A stretch of DNA of 38,280 nucleotides from Flavobacteriaceae bacterium (GCA_947456815.1 CANGTL010000025.1:1-38280), one strand, 5' to 3'; counted from the stretch's first letter, positions 1 through 8,589 are shown. Program-made: numbers and translations. The notes: generated from the sequence alone by a model not told the origin.

Positions 1-965
1 ATTTTCAGTTAGAGAAAGTGTTGGCGGGTGCTTTTACGATTGCGCAAAAACTCTACGGATTGACTTTTACCGAAATTTTCGACATTGATAAATACCATGA
101 TGAAGTCACTACTTATGAAGTGAAAGACGAAAACGGAAAATTGGTTTCGATTTTCTACGCTGATTTTTTCCCACGAAAAGGGAAACGCAATGGCGCTTGG
201 ATGACTTCTTTTAAATCGCAATATGTCAAAGACGGCGTCAACGAACGTCCGCATATTTCTAATGTGTGTAATTTTACCAAACCAACAGAAACCAAACCAT
301 CATTGCTAACTTTTAATGAAGTGACGACCTTGTTTCACGAATTCGGTCATGGTTTGCATGGCATGTTAGCCAATACGACTTATCCGAGTTTGTCTGGAAC
401 TTCTGTTTATTGGGATTTCGTAGAATTGCCCAGCCAAATCATGGAAAATTGGTGTTACGAAGCGGAAGCGTTGGCGTTGTTTGCGACACATTACGAAACT
501 GGCGAGATGATTCCGATGGATTTGGTGGAGAAAATAAAAGAAAGCGCTAGCTTTCAAGAAGGAATGGCCACGATGCGCCAATTGAGTTTCGGCTTACTTG
601 ACATGGGTTGGCATGGACAAGACCCAAGCGGCATTACCGATTTGAAAACGTTTGAAACTGAACAATTCGCTGCGACGCAATTGTATCCGGATGTCAAGGA
701 AAACGCGATGAGTACTGCTTTTTCTCATATTTTTCAAGGAGGTTATTCTTCGGGCTATTACAGCTATAAATGGGCGGAAGTTTTGGATGCGGATGCCTTT
801 GATTACTTCAAAGAAAAAGGCATTTTTAATTCAGAAGTTGCGACGAAATTTAAAGACAACGTACTATCTAGAGGCGGCACTGAAGCACCAATGGTTTTGT
901 ACAAACGATTCCGGGGGCAAGAACCGAAGCCGGAAGCTTTGCTGAAAAGAGCGGGATTGGTTTAG
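1..965 (+). CDS. M3 family metallopeptidase (peptidyl-dipeptidase Dcp/oligopeptidase type), 5' end outside window
   Basis: This is the C-terminal part (about 320 residues) of a zinc oligopeptidase; M3 proteins are usually about 680-700 residues, so roughly half lies upstream. The frame is open to the first base, and the GTG at 18 is an internal valine rather than a start. The zinc site is seen as HEFGH (codons from 336) followed by GLHGML. The expected third ligand is the Glu of DFVELPSQ about 27 residues later. The C-terminal GYYSYKWAEVLDADAF stretch is also typical of the family. These enzymes degrade short peptides in the cytoplasm or periplasm; localisation cannot be judged without the N-terminus. 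It ends 54 bp before a dispersed structured repeat and converges with the UbiA-like gene. Confidence 0.93.
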   Translation, partial: FQLEKVLAGAFTIAQKLYGLTFTEIFDIDKYHDEVTTYEVKDENGKLVSIFYADFFPRKGKRNGAWMTSFKSQYVKDGVNERPHISNVCNFTKPTETKPSLLTFNEVTTLFHEFGHGLHGMLANTTYPSLSGTSVYWDFVELPSQIMENWCYEAEALALFATHYETGEMIPMDLVEKIKESASFQEGMATMRQLSFGLLDMGWHGQDPSGITDLKTFETEQFAATQLYPDVKENAMSTAFSHIFQGGYSSGYYSYKWAEVLDADAFDYFKEKGIFNSEVATKFKDNVLSRGGTEAPMVLYKRFRGQEPKPEALLKRAGLV

Positions 966-966
966 G

Positions 967-1016
967 TTGTTGGATTGTAGGATTTTTAGATTTCAAGATT
1001 GTAAGATTGCAGGAGG
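967..1016. repeat. Short GATTGTA-like degenerate array
   Basis: Between the M3 stop codon and the structured repeat at 1019, related units such as GGATTGTA, AGATTGTA and AGATTGCA recur. The spacing is irregular. It resembles in style the heptamer arrays elsewhere in the window but uses a different unit, so relationship to them is uncertain. Confidence 0.35.
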
Positions 1017-1018
1017 CC

Positions 1019-1140
1019 GCGTGAGGGATTGCAGCATTGTTTGAGCTCTTTTTTGTTTTGTCTCTTTTGAGCACAGTCAACTGGATTTCCTCAAAACAAA
1101 AAAAGCGAGTGCGAAAAGCCCGACCCTTGTGGTCACGCCC
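1019..1140 (-). repeat. Dispersed structured element, copy 1 (GGGCGTG...CCCTCACGC)
   Basis: Read on the minus strand, the copy starts GGGCGTGACC at 1140 and ends AATCCCTCACGC at 1019. Hairpin A is GACC/GGTC. It is followed by the core TCGGGCTTTTCGC. Hairpin B has a long T-rich arm (GCTTTTTTTGTTTT) facing an A-rich arm (AAAACAAAAAAGAGC). The terminal GCGTG and CACGC are complementary. The copy begins 8 nt after the stop codon of the UbiA-like gene and is in sense with it. Confidence 0.8.
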
Positions 1141-1148
1141 AAATAGTA

Positions 1149-1919
1149 TTAGCGAATATAGAGCAGCAACCACCAAAAAATCGGCACGCTTTCTACCCAA
1201 AAGGACGTATAATATTTGCTTCTGTGAACCGACGAAAAATGGATGAAGAGTACCGTTATTATTGAAACAATTAGGACGGTATAACTCGATGTGGTTTTGA
1301 AAAATTCTAGTAATAGAAACGGAATGACCAATAACATTCCAAAGATTTTCGTGGGACGAATTCCGAACTGTTGCGGCAAAGTTTGCAAAGATGGATGATC
1401 GGTTTTGCTGTCTGAAATTTCAAATGGAATGAGGAAACTAATAACGATGAGGAAACGCTGAATGATTGTGATAAAAAAATCTATATTCCATTGTGCAAGC
1501 TGCAAGTAAGGAATATAGACGGTAATCATTGCGACACAAAAACTCACTAAGAACATTTTTAGCAATCCGAATTTTCTTAGAAAAGGATAAAGAAACACCA
1601 CCACTGCGATGGCAAGAAAAGCAACTTGAACAGTTGTTTCCGTGAGTAAGAAAAAATAGAACCCGACTATAAATGCCAAAACACAAGTGAAAGAAATTGC
1701 TCGATTTCGTGCAAACCATTTGCGATCTTGAGTAAACGCATCAAAATACTTTAGAATATTATAACCTACAACGGTTCCGAAAAAAACAACAAGTTGCAGG
1801 TTTGTTTGTGATGGAATATTGAGTGAAATTTCTGTAATATTTGTTAACGCTAAAACGGCGAAACCAATATGAAGGCTTGCATTGAGGTAAAAATCAAAAA
1901 ATCGCTTTAGTGTTCTCAT
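1149..1919 (-). CDS. UbiA-like polytopic membrane protein (prenyltransferase superfamily, function unknown)
   Basis: This 256-residue protein is strongly hydrophobic, with about eight membrane segments. UbiA prenyltransferases attach isoprenoid chains to aromatic or haem acceptors and use two Asp-rich motifs. Here the first motif is degenerate (NILKYFDAF). The second is recognisable as ISDSKTDHPSLQTLPQQFG, matching the DxxGDxxxGxxTLP pattern in layout. The loss of acidic residues in motif one makes activity uncertain. The substrate cannot be inferred, since the neighbours (peptidase, gcvP) give no pathway. The minus-strand start ATG is at 1919. A dispersed repeat follows directly after the stop. 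Confidence 0.6.
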   Translation of the reverse strand: MRTLKRFFDFYLNASLHIGFAVLALTNITEISLNIPSQTNLQLVVFFGTVVGYNILKYFDAFTQDRKWFARNRAISFTCVLAFIVGFYFFLLTETTVQVAFLAIAVVVFLYPFLRKFGLLKMFLVSFCVAMITVYIPYLQLAQWNIDFFITIIQRFLIVISFLIPFEISDSKTDHPSLQTLPQQFGIRPTKIFGMLLVIPFLLLEFFKTTSSYTVLIVSIITVLFIHFSSVHRSKYYTSFWVESVPIFWWLLLYIR

Positions 1920-2016
1920 CGAGTAAAATTAATCAAACTGTTAATAAGAACGCTTTTTGGTTCAAAAAAACCTTAAAATGAATGGTTAAAGACTGCCCGT
2001 TTTTGAGATTATTGCA

Positions 2017-2024
2017 TAAATTTG
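2017..2024 (+). promoter_or_regulatory. Candidate -7 element upstream of gcvP (TAAATTTG)
   Basis: TAAATTTG matches the Bacteroidota -7 consensus TAnnTTTG and lies 36 bp before the preferred gcvP ATG. No TTG is found at the expected -33 distance, so this is only a half match. Confidence 0.4.
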
Positions 2025-2059
2025 TGCAGCAAAAAAAAACAACCACTTCTTTAAAATAT

Positions 2060-4909
2060 ATGAGAACAGATTCATTCGCTTTACGACACATCGGACCCAG
2101 AGAAAATGATGTCACACATATGTTGAAAACCATCGGTGCAGAATCGTTGGAACAACTCATTTACGAAACATTGCCGGATGATATTCGACTGAAAGCGCCG
2201 TTGCAATTGGACGATGCGATGACTGAATTTGAATTTGCGAATCATATCCAACAATTAGGAAACAAGAATAGGATGTTTCAATCTTACATTGGATTGGGAT
2301 ACAACCAAGCCATTGTTCCTGCGGTAATCCAAAGAAATATTTTAGAAAATCCAGGATGGTACACCGCGTATACGCCGTATCAAGCAGAAATTGCGCAAGG
2401 TCGATTAGAAGCGATTTTGAATTTTCAAACGATGGTGATTGAGCTTACCGGAATGGAAATCGCGAACGCCTCTTTATTAGATGAAGGAACAGCTGCCGCT
2501 GAAGCGATGGCGTTGTTATTTGATGTACGTTCAAGAGATCAGAAAAAAAATAATGTCAATAAGTTCTTTGTTTCGGAGGAAGTTTTGCCTCAAACATTGT
2601 CTGTTTTACAGACGAGATCAACGCCTATTGGGATTGAGTTGGTGGTTGGCAATCACGAAACATTCGAATTTTCATCGGATTATTTTGGAGCGATTTTGCA
2701 ATATCCAGGCAAATACGGTCAAGTGCATGATTATGCCAAATTCATTTCGAAAGCAAAAGATAGCGAAATAAAAGTCGCTGTTGCTGCCGATATTTTGAGT
2801 TTGGTAAAATTGTCTCCGCCGGGAGAAATGGGCGCAGACGTTGTCGTTGGAACGACACAACGATTTGGTATTCCATTGGGTTATGGCGGTCCTCATGCAG
2901 CCTATTTTGCCACAAAAGATGAATACAAAAGAAGTATGCCAGGACGAATTATCGGCGTAACCGTTGACACCAATGGAAATCGCGCTTTGAGAATGGCATT
3001 GCAAACAAGAGAACAACACATCAAAAGAGATAAAGCCACTTCTAATATTTGTACAGCGCAAGTTTTGTTGGCAGTGATGGCAGGCATGTACGCTGTATAT
3101 CACGGTCCAAAAGGGCTGCGCTATATCGCAAATAAAGTGCATGGTTTGGCTTGCACATTAACCAACGAACTAGAGAAATTAGGAATTTATCAAATCAATA
3201 CTGCTTATTTTGATACGATTGTAGTGAAAATTGATGCTAGAAAAGTGCGAACTATTGCTGAAGAAAATAGCATCAATTTCAATTATATCGACAATCAAAC
3301 CGTTTCTATTTCATTGAATGAAACGACAAGTATTGGCGATTTAAATACTATTGTTTCGGTTTTTGCTAAGGCAACGGATAAAACATTTTCACCTTTCAAA
3401 TCACAAAACGTAAATGACCAAGTTCCGAGTAACTTGGTTCGAACTTCGCCTTTCTTGGAACATGAAGTTTTTAATTATTACCATTCTGAGAGCGCTTTAA
3501 TGCGTTATATCAAAATGTTAGAGCGCAAGGATTTGGCGTTGAATCACTCGATGATTTCCTTGGGTTCGTGCACCATGAAATTGAACGCCGCAGCGGAAAT
3601 GTTGCCTTTGAGCAATCCGCAATGGAACAATATTCATCCTTTTGCGCCTTTAGATCAAGTGCAAGGCTACCAAGAAATGTTGACTAAATTAGAGCAACAA
3701 TTGAATGTCATCACCGGTTTTGCAGGAACCACTTTGCAGCCCAATTCAGGTGCCCAAGGTGAATATGCAGGATTGATGGTGATTCGTGCTTATCATCAAT
3801 CACGTGGTGATCACCATAGAAATATTGCTTTGATTCCGGCGTCTGCACATGGTACTAATCCAGCCTCAGCAGCGATGGCAGGAATGCAAGTTGTGGTAAC
3901 AAAAACCTTAGAAAACGGAAATATAGACGTAGAAGATTTAAGAGAAAAGGCCATTTTACACAAAGATAATTTGTCTTGTTTGATGGTGACTTACCCTTCT
4001 ACCCATGGCGTTTACGAAGCGTCAATCATAGAAGTTACAAAGCTTATTCATGACAACGGCGGACAAGTTTATATGGATGGTGCCAACATGAATGCTCAAG
4101 TTGGGTTAACCAATCCGGCGACCATTGGCGCAGATGTTTGTCATTTGAATTTACACAAGACCTTTGCCATTCCGCACGGTGGTGGTGGCCCAGGAGTTGG
4201 ACCTATTTGCGTTGCTAAACAATTGGTACCGTTCTTACCAACCAATCCCGTAATTCCAACTGGAGGAGAACATGCCATTACAGCTATATCTGCCGCACCT
4301 TGGGGATCGGCCTTAGTATGTTTGATTTCGTATGGTTATATCTGTATGTTGGGTGCTGAAGGTTTAACGGACGCTACAAAATATGCTATTCTGAACGCGA
4401 ATTACATTAAGGAAAAACTGAACGGTCATTACGAAACTTTATACACGGGCGAAATGGGCAGAGCTGCACACGAAATGATTTTAGAGTGTCGTCCATTCAA
4501 ACAAAAAGGAATTGAAGTGACTGATATTGCAAAACGATTGATGGATTATGGATTTCATGCGCCGACGGTTTCCTTCCCGGTGGCTGGAACTTTGATGATT
4601 GAGCCGACAGAAAGTGAAAATTTAGAGGAATTGGATCGTTTTTGCGAGGCGATGATTTCAATACGAAAAGAAATTGAAGCCGCAAATTCAGACGAACCAA
4701 ATAATGTTTTGAAGAATTCACCACATACTTTGGCGATGTTGACAGCAGAAGCGTGGAATTATCCTTACACTCGTGAACAGGCAGCTTTCCCTTTAGAATA
4801 TATAGCGGAAAATAAGTTTTGGCCAAGTGTTCGACGAGCTGACGATGCTTATGGCGATCGTAATTTAGTTTGCAGTTGCGCGCCAATTGAGGCGTACATG
4901 GAAAAATAG
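2060..4909 (+). CDS. gcvP: Glycine dehydrogenase (decarboxylating), glycine cleavage system P protein
   Basis: GcvP is the PLP enzyme that decarboxylates glycine and passes the aminomethyl group to lipoylated H protein. The 949 residues fit the single-chain bacterial P protein (about 950), with both the N-terminal and C-terminal halves present. The PLP lysine is seen in HLNLHKTFAIPHGGGGPG (K700). Other hallmarks are SLGSCTMKLNAAAEM and PNSGAQGEYAGL. The frame is open from 1982, but the ATG at 2060 is preferred: MRTDSFALRHIGP is the usual N-terminus, and the upstream extension overlaps the candidate promoter. No gcvT or gcvH lies nearby, so the system is scattered. A strong terminator follows. 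Confidence 0.98.
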   Translation: MRTDSFALRHIGPRENDVTHMLKTIGAESLEQLIYETLPDDIRLKAPLQLDDAMTEFEFANHIQQLGNKNRMFQSYIGLGYNQAIVPAVIQRNILENPGWYTAYTPYQAEIAQGRLEAILNFQTMVIELTGMEIANASLLDEGTAAAEAMALLFDVRSRDQKKNNVNKFFVSEEVLPQTLSVLQTRSTPIGIELVVGNHETFEFSSDYFGAILQYPGKYGQVHDYAKFISKAKDSEIKVAVAADILSLVKLSPPGEMGADVVVGTTQRFGIPLGYGGPHAAYFATKDEYKRSMPGRIIGVTVDTNGNRALRMALQTREQHIKRDKATSNICTAQVLLAVMAGMYAVYHGPKGLRYIANKVHGLACTLTNELEKLGIYQINTAYFDTIVVKIDARKVRTIAEENSINFNYIDNQTVSISLNETTSIGDLNTIVSVFAKATDKTFSPFKSQNVNDQVPSNLVRTSPFLEHEVFNYYHSESALMRYIKMLERKDLALNHSMISLGSCTMKLNAAAEMLPLSNPQWNNIHPFAPLDQVQGYQEMLTKLEQQLNVITGFAGTTLQPNSGAQGEYAGLMVIRAYHQSRGDHHRNIALIPASAHGTNPASAAMAGMQVVVTKTLENGNIDVEDLREKAILHKDNLSCLMVTYPSTHGVYEASIIEVTKLIHDNGGQVYMDGANMNAQVGLTNPATIGADVCHLNLHKTFAIPHGGGGPGVGPICVAKQLVPFLPTNPVIPTGGEHAITAISAAPWGSALVCLISYGYICMLGAEGLTDATKYAILNANYIKEKLNGHYETLYTGEMGRAAHEMILECRPFKQKGIEVTDIAKRLMDYGFHAPTVSFPVAGTLMIEPTESENLEELDRFCEAMISIRKEIEAANSDEPNNVLKNSPHTLAMLTAEAWNYPYTREQAAFPLEYIAENKFWPSVRRADDAYGDRNLVCSCAPIEAYMEK

Positions 4910-4931
4910 AATTTGTAATTATAAAATTTTC

Positions 4932-4967
4932 AAAACCCTTTTAGACGATTTTTCTAAAAGGGTTTTT
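4932..4967 (+). terminator. Rho-independent terminator after gcvP
   Basis: A 13-bp stem (AAAACCCTTTTAG / CTAAAAGGGTTTT) with a loop of about 9 nt, ending in a T-run. It lies 22 bp after gcvP and only about 11 bp before the next start codon. Confidence 0.85.
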
Positions 4968-4978
4968 AGTAAAACACT

Positions 4979-5359
4979 ATGAAAGACATCGAAAATCAAC
5001 ATGATCTACTTTTGCTTGTCGATGAATTCTACAAGCGATTGTTGCGTGACGAGGATATCAACTACATTTTTACTGATGTTGTCAAAATAAAGATTGAAGA
5101 ACATTTGCCTATATTAGTGACTTTTTGGTCGCAGGCCATTTTGGGAACTGGTGGATATACGAATAATCTGACGCAGATACACTTAGAGGTAAATAAAAAA
5201 TCACATTTATCTCCTGAACTTTTTGAGATTTGGTTGCATCACTTTAACCAAACAGTAGATGATATTTTTGCAGGAAACAACGCAGAGAAAATTAAGACCA
5301 ATGCGCTGAATATTGCGACGGTACTTCAAATAAAAATTGCCCAAGAAAAAAGCAATTAA
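4979..5359 (+). CDS. Group III truncated haemoglobin
   Basis: This is a 126-residue globin of the 2-on-2 fold, group III. Diagnostic residues can be placed against the Campylobacter Ctb pattern. Tyr18 is in the B10 position (EFYKR), His42 at E7 (EEHLPI), His68 is the proximal haem ligand (QIHLEV), and Trp85 is at G8 (EIWLHHF). FWSQAILGTGGY is also family-typical. Group III globins bind O2 and NO and are proposed to act in nitrosative stress or peroxide chemistry; the role here is not known. It starts 11 bp after the gcvP terminator hairpin. I see no clear promoter of its own. Confidence 0.9.
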   Translation: MKDIENQHDLLLLVDEFYKRLLRDEDINYIFTDVVKIKIEEHLPILVTFWSQAILGTGGYTNNLTQIHLEVNKKSHLSPELFEIWLHHFNQTVDDIFAGNNAEKIKTNALNIATVLQIKIAQEKSN

Positions 5360-5411
5360 TTACGACATCCGTAATAATATCGAGCTATACTATGCTATTT
5401 CGTAATTAATT
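5354..5411. repeat. Inverted repeat AATTAATTACG / CGTAATTAATT
   Basis: Two 11-nt complementary arms (5354-5364 and 5401-5411) are separated by 36 nt; the first arm includes the globin stop codon. There is no T-run at the end, so it is a weak terminator candidate. It may be an operator-like site for the downstream ketoacyl synthase gene. Confidence 0.4.
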
Positions 5412-5481
5412 ACAATTAGGCAACCTTTTTCTAACATTCCAATCTTTTTATTAATAATTTAGTAGTGAAATCATTCCTACA

Positions 5482-6540
5482 ATGAATATAAAAATAATAG
5501 GTTCCGGGAGCTATATTCCGGACATTAGAGTTAAGAATACTGACTTTACAAAGCATCAATTTTTAAATGAAGACGGTTCTGCTTTTGCTTATTCAAATGA
5601 CGTAGTAATTGATAAATTCAAGAGTATCACTGGGATTGAGGAGCGACGATATGCAACTCCTGAATTAAACTCTTCAGATTTAGCGTATTTTGCTGCGGAA
5701 AAAGCAATTAAGAATTCGGGAATTGATCCTGAGACTCTCGACTACATAATTTTTGCTCATAATTTTGGCGACGTCAAACCCAATGCAATTCAAATGGATT
5801 CGGTGCCTAGCCTTGCCACAAGAGTGAAGCACAGATTGCGAATTCAAAACCCAAAATGTGTTGCCTATGACATCCTTTTTGGTTGCCCTGGTTGGATTGA
5901 AGGCATGCTACAAGCCAACGCCTATATTAAATCAGGCATGGCGAAACGCTGCTTGGTTATTGGTTCCGAAACATTATCACGCGTGATAGATGTACATGAT
6001 CGAGACAGCATGATTTATTCGGATGGTGCTGGAGCAACTGTAGTTGAAGCTTGCGACGCTAATGATGGTTTATTATCGTATGAAAGTGCAACTTACGCCT
6101 ACGAAGAAGCCAACTATTTGTACTTTGGTAACTCTTTCAATAAAGAATTGGATCCTGACGTGCGTTATATTAAAATGCATGGAAGGAAAATATATGAATT
6201 TGCACTAAGCAAAGTGCCACAAGCAATGAAAGTTTGTCTTGATAAAAGCGGTGTTCCAATAACGGCTATCAAGAAAATTCTTATTCACCAGGCGAATGAA
6301 AAAATGGATGAAGCCATTGTCCATCGATTTTACAAACTTTATGATCAAGAAATGCCGGAGAAAATAATGCCTATGAGTATTACGCTACTGGGAAATAGTA
6401 GTGTCGCGACCATTCCTACTTTATTCGATTTACTCGTTACAAATAAAATCGAGAATCAGTCCATTCAAAAAGGCGATATAATTCTCTTTGCATCGGTTGG
6501 TGCAGGTATGAACGTCAATTCATTTGTTTATAAACATTAA
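5482..6540 (+). CDS. 3-oxoacyl-ACP synthase III homologue (KAS III/FabH-like)
   Basis: This 352-residue thiolase-fold condensing enzyme has the full Cys-His-Asn triad: Cys135 in ILFGCPGWIEG, His269 in ILIHQANEKM and Asn305 in LLGNSSVATIP. KAS III enzymes condense an acyl-CoA with malonyl-ACP to start fatty acid synthesis. It is longer than typical housekeeping FabH (about 320-335), with extra sequence near residues 25-45 and 98-120. It stands alone without fab or acp genes. A specialised role (branched starter, secondary lipid) is therefore as likely as the housekeeping one. Confidence 0.88.
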   Translation: MNIKIIGSGSYIPDIRVKNTDFTKHQFLNEDGSAFAYSNDVVIDKFKSITGIEERRYATPELNSSDLAYFAAEKAIKNSGIDPETLDYIIFAHNFGDVKPNAIQMDSVPSLATRVKHRLRIQNPKCVAYDILFGCPGWIEGMLQANAYIKSGMAKRCLVIGSETLSRVIDVHDRDSMIYSDGAGATVVEACDANDGLLSYESATYAYEEANYLYFGNSFNKELDPDVRYIKMHGRKIYEFALSKVPQAMKVCLDKSGVPITAIKKILIHQANEKMDEAIVHRFYKLYDQEMPEKIMPMSITLLGNSSVATIPTLFDLLVTNKIENQSIQKGDIILFASVGAGMNVNSFVYKH

Positions 6541-6706
6541 TTCCAGCAAATTCTTCTGATTTCTTATTCCAAAATATAGGAATAATATGGCTATTATTTG
6601 CGCATAATTATATGGCTTCTAATTTAAGCAATCAAAAACAGACTTTATTATTGAACTTCTTTTTTTATAGATTTACTGAAAAATAAAATTAAAGTAACAA
6701 ACTTCC

Positions 6707-6714
6707 TATATTTG
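6707..6714 (+). promoter_or_regulatory. Candidate -7 element TATATTTG before the methyltransferase gene
   Basis: A perfect TAnnTTTG match 21 bp before the ATG at 6736; no TTG at the -33 distance. The rest of the 195-bp gap (6541-6735) is AT-rich, with a weak 7-bp hairpin at 6564-6585 and no convincing gene. Confidence 0.45.
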
Positions 6715-6735
6715 CATCGCTTCTAAACGCAATAC

Positions 6736-7260
6736 ATGTACGAAAACACCTATCCTAGTAAGCGATTTAAATTGACCCTTGAATTTGTCAAAAAACATAT
6801 TGATAAATCGGAAACTATATTAGATTTAGGCGTTGATAACCCTCTTTCAAAAATCATGAAAGAAGAAGGTTTCAACGTAAAAAATACAAATGGCGAAGAT
6901 TTAGATAAAGACCAAAGTATTTTCGGGACGCAAGAGACAACTGTGGTAACCGCATTTGAAATATTTGAGCATTTACTCAATCCTTACACCATATTAGAAG
7001 CAATTAAATCGGAAAAATTATTCATCTCGATCCCGATGCGTTTGTGGTTCTCGCCAGCATATCGTAGTAAAACAGATCCTTGGGATCGTCATTATCACGA
7101 ATTTGAAGATTGGCAATTGGATTGGCTTTTGCAAAAAACAGGATGGAAAATTATCGACTGTCAAAAATGGACAAATCCTGCAAAGCAAATTGGTTTCCGT
7201 CCAATCTTGCGGTTTTTTACTAATCGATATTATATTGTTTATGCTGAAAAAATACAGTAA
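6736..7260 (+). CDS. Small class I SAM-dependent methyltransferase-like protein
   Basis: The 174-residue protein has a Rossmann-type motif I (ETILDLGVDNPLS), an acidic strand-2 end (NTNGEDLDKD) and a motif-IV-like FEIFEHLLNPY that is common in SAM methyltransferases acting on small molecules. The C-terminal DRHYHEFEDWQLDWLLQKTGW resembles the end of WbbD/UbiE-like enzymes that accompany glycosyltransferases. It is short, with motif I lacking the usual GxGxG. The substrate is unknown. A family 2 glycosyltransferase lies downstream on the same strand, separated by 245 bp that holds a gene remnant and a terminator. Confidence 0.75.
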   Translation: MYENTYPSKRFKLTLEFVKKHIDKSETILDLGVDNPLSKIMKEEGFNVKNTNGEDLDKDQSIFGTQETTVVTAFEIFEHLLNPYTILEAIKSEKLFISIPMRLWFSPAYRSKTDPWDRHYHEFEDWQLDWLLQKTGWKIIDCQKWTNPAKQIGFRPILRFFTNRYYIVYAEKIQ

Positions 7261-7289
7261 CATTTGTCTGTTTTTTTATAAGAAACTGA

Positions 7290-7466
7290 TCTTTATCCGG
7301 CGGTCATATTGATAATCCAGCACAAGAAGTTAATTCGGCGATTTATTGTAACATCGAGGCATTTATCGAGAAAGAAGGTTATTGTATCGGATTCAAATTA
7401 AATAGTTTGAATAGTTTGAGAAAAAGAAGGGATTTGCAATTCGGAATCCCTTTTTTTGTTTTCTAA
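7290..7466 (+). pseudogene. Start-less reading frame with protein-like composition (gene remnant)
   Basis: After the methyltransferase gene a frame is open from 7290 to TAA at 7464-7466 with no start codon. Its middle reads GGHIDNPAQEVNSAIYCNIE and then AFIEKEGYCIGFKLN, which has the balance of a real protein rather than of translated spacer. After FKLN it runs through low-complexity sequence and the terminator. I do not recognise the family. The best reading is the 3' remnant of a decayed gene; chance is possible. Confidence 0.4.
7427..7457 (+). terminator. Terminator before the glycosyltransferase gene
   Basis: 8-bp stem AAGGGATT / AATCCCTT, loop about 10 nt, followed by seven T. Confidence 0.75.
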
Positions 7467-7505
7467 ATTTATACTTTTACTTCCGCAACAAAGGGCACGT
7501 ATTTG

Positions 7506-8357
7506 ATGAAATATTATGTTATTATTCCTGCACATAATGAGGCGAAGTATATCGCTCAGACCATCACCTCGCTGCTAGATCAAACTCAAGCTCCAAATAA
7601 AATTGTAGTGGTCAATGATCACTCAACGGATGAAACCGCTTCAATCGTTGAAAATTTTGCTGCAAAAAACACATCGATACGGCTGTTAAGCATTGAATCC
7701 GATGCCATTCATCTTCCAGGAAGTAAAGTCATTCGAGCTTTTCAAAAAGGATTTGACACTGTCGATGATCATTACGATGTGATTGTAAAACTGGATGCCG
7801 ACTTAATTTTGCCAACTAATTATTTTGAAACGATAATATCCCATTTTACTTCTGACGATGCTATTGGAATGATCGGTGGATTTGCTTACATTGAAAAAAA
7901 CAACGAGTGGATTTTAGAGAATCTTACTGACAAAGACCATATTCGCGGGGCATTCAAAGCATATAGAAAAAAATGTTTCGAGCAAATTGGTGGACTCAAA
8001 CCAGCTATGGGTTGGGACACCGTAGATGAATTGCTGGCGAAATTTTACGGATGGAAAGTGATCACGGATGAATCTTTACAAGTAAAACATCTCAAACCGA
8101 CGGGTGCAAATTATAATAAAGCGGCACGTTTCAAACAAGGTGAGGCCTTTTACAGTTTGGGATACGGATTTCCTATTACAGTCATTGCTTCGTTAAAGCT
8201 GGCGATGATGAAAAAACAGCCACTACTCTTTTTTGATTATGTACAAGGATTTTGGAAAGCGAAAGCTGCGAATAAACCTTTATTGGTTAGTGCGGAACAA
8301 GCAAACTTCATCCAGAACTATCGCTGGCAAAAGATGAAAGAGAAGATTTTTCAGTAG
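7506..8357 (+). CDS. Family 2 glycosyltransferase
   Basis: This 283-residue GT-A enzyme transfers a sugar from a nucleotide donor to a glycan or lipid acceptor. The N-terminal YYVIIPAHNEAKYIAQTI is the classic GT2 start. IVVVNDHSTDET contains the nucleotide-binding aspartates. KLDADLILP carries the DxD-type metal site, and GGLKPAMGWDTVDELLAKF the ED-like catalytic region. No transmembrane anchor is obvious. The frame also allows a TTG at 7503, but the ATG at 7506 is the natural start. Acceptor unknown; the small methyltransferase upstream may belong to the same decoration pathway, which is inference only. Confidence 0.9.
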   Translation: MKYYVIIPAHNEAKYIAQTITSLLDQTQAPNKIVVVNDHSTDETASIVENFAAKNTSIRLLSIESDAIHLPGSKVIRAFQKGFDTVDDHYDVIVKLDADLILPTNYFETIISHFTSDDAIGMIGGFAYIEKNNEWILENLTDKDHIRGAFKAYRKKCFEQIGGLKPAMGWDTVDELLAKFYGWKVITDESLQVKHLKPTGANYNKAARFKQGEAFYSLGYGFPITVIASLKLAMMKKQPLLFFDYVQGFWKAKAANKPLLVSAEQANFIQNYRWQKMKEKIFQ

Positions 8358-8423
8358 GGCGACAATTGCGTGAGATTTGCTATTAAGTCGATGACAACCA
8401 GCAGCTGTTTAATACTCGATACT

Positions 8424-8513
8424 GCGTGAGGGATTGAGGCCTTTTTTGTGAGGTACGAAACGAAAAAGATAAAGCCGAAAGCCCGACCCGCCTTTTTCGG
8501 CCAGGTCACGCCC
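8424..8513 (-). repeat. Dispersed structured element, copy 2 (GGGCGTG...CCCTCACGC)
   Basis: Read on the minus strand: GGGCGTGACC, then a nested hairpin A (GACC tg GCC gaaaaa GGC g GGTC), core TCGGGCTTTCGGC, hairpin B with CTTTTT facing AAAAAG, and the end TCAATCCCTCACGC. At 90 bp it is the shortest copy. It lies between the glycosyltransferase and mlaE genes, both on the plus strand. It is the one copy not directly behind a stop codon in its own sense. Confidence 0.78.
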
Positions 8514-8529
8514 AAAAGCTCATAAAAAA

Positions 8530-8559
8530 ACCAACAACTGACAACTGACAACCAATAAC
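8530..8559. repeat. CAACYRA heptamer array next to structured element copy 2
   Basis: Tandem 7-nt units CAACTGA, CAACTGA and CAACCAA lie 17 bp from the GGGCGTG end of copy 2 and about 30 bp before mlaE. Confidence 0.65.
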
Positions 8560-8589
8560 TTTTCTTATTTTAGCGCATATTTCAAAACC

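Noticed and set aside
868..1246. Two frames (both strands) between the M3 peptidase and the UbiA-like gene
   Set aside because: They run through structured element copy 1 and overlap real genes on the other strand; basic, low-complexity composition.
1982..2059. Longer gcvP start adding 26 residues
   Set aside because: The extra residues are not GcvP-like and overlap a TAAATTTG promoter element; ATG 2060 gives the usual N-terminus.
6612..6686. 24-codon plus-strand frame in the gap before the methyltransferase gene
   Set aside because: Short, AT-rich, and without a promoter at the right distance; could occur by chance.
8351..8551. 66-codon minus-strand frame after the glycosyltransferase gene
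   Set aside because: It spans structured element copy 2 and its flanks, with no protein-like signal.
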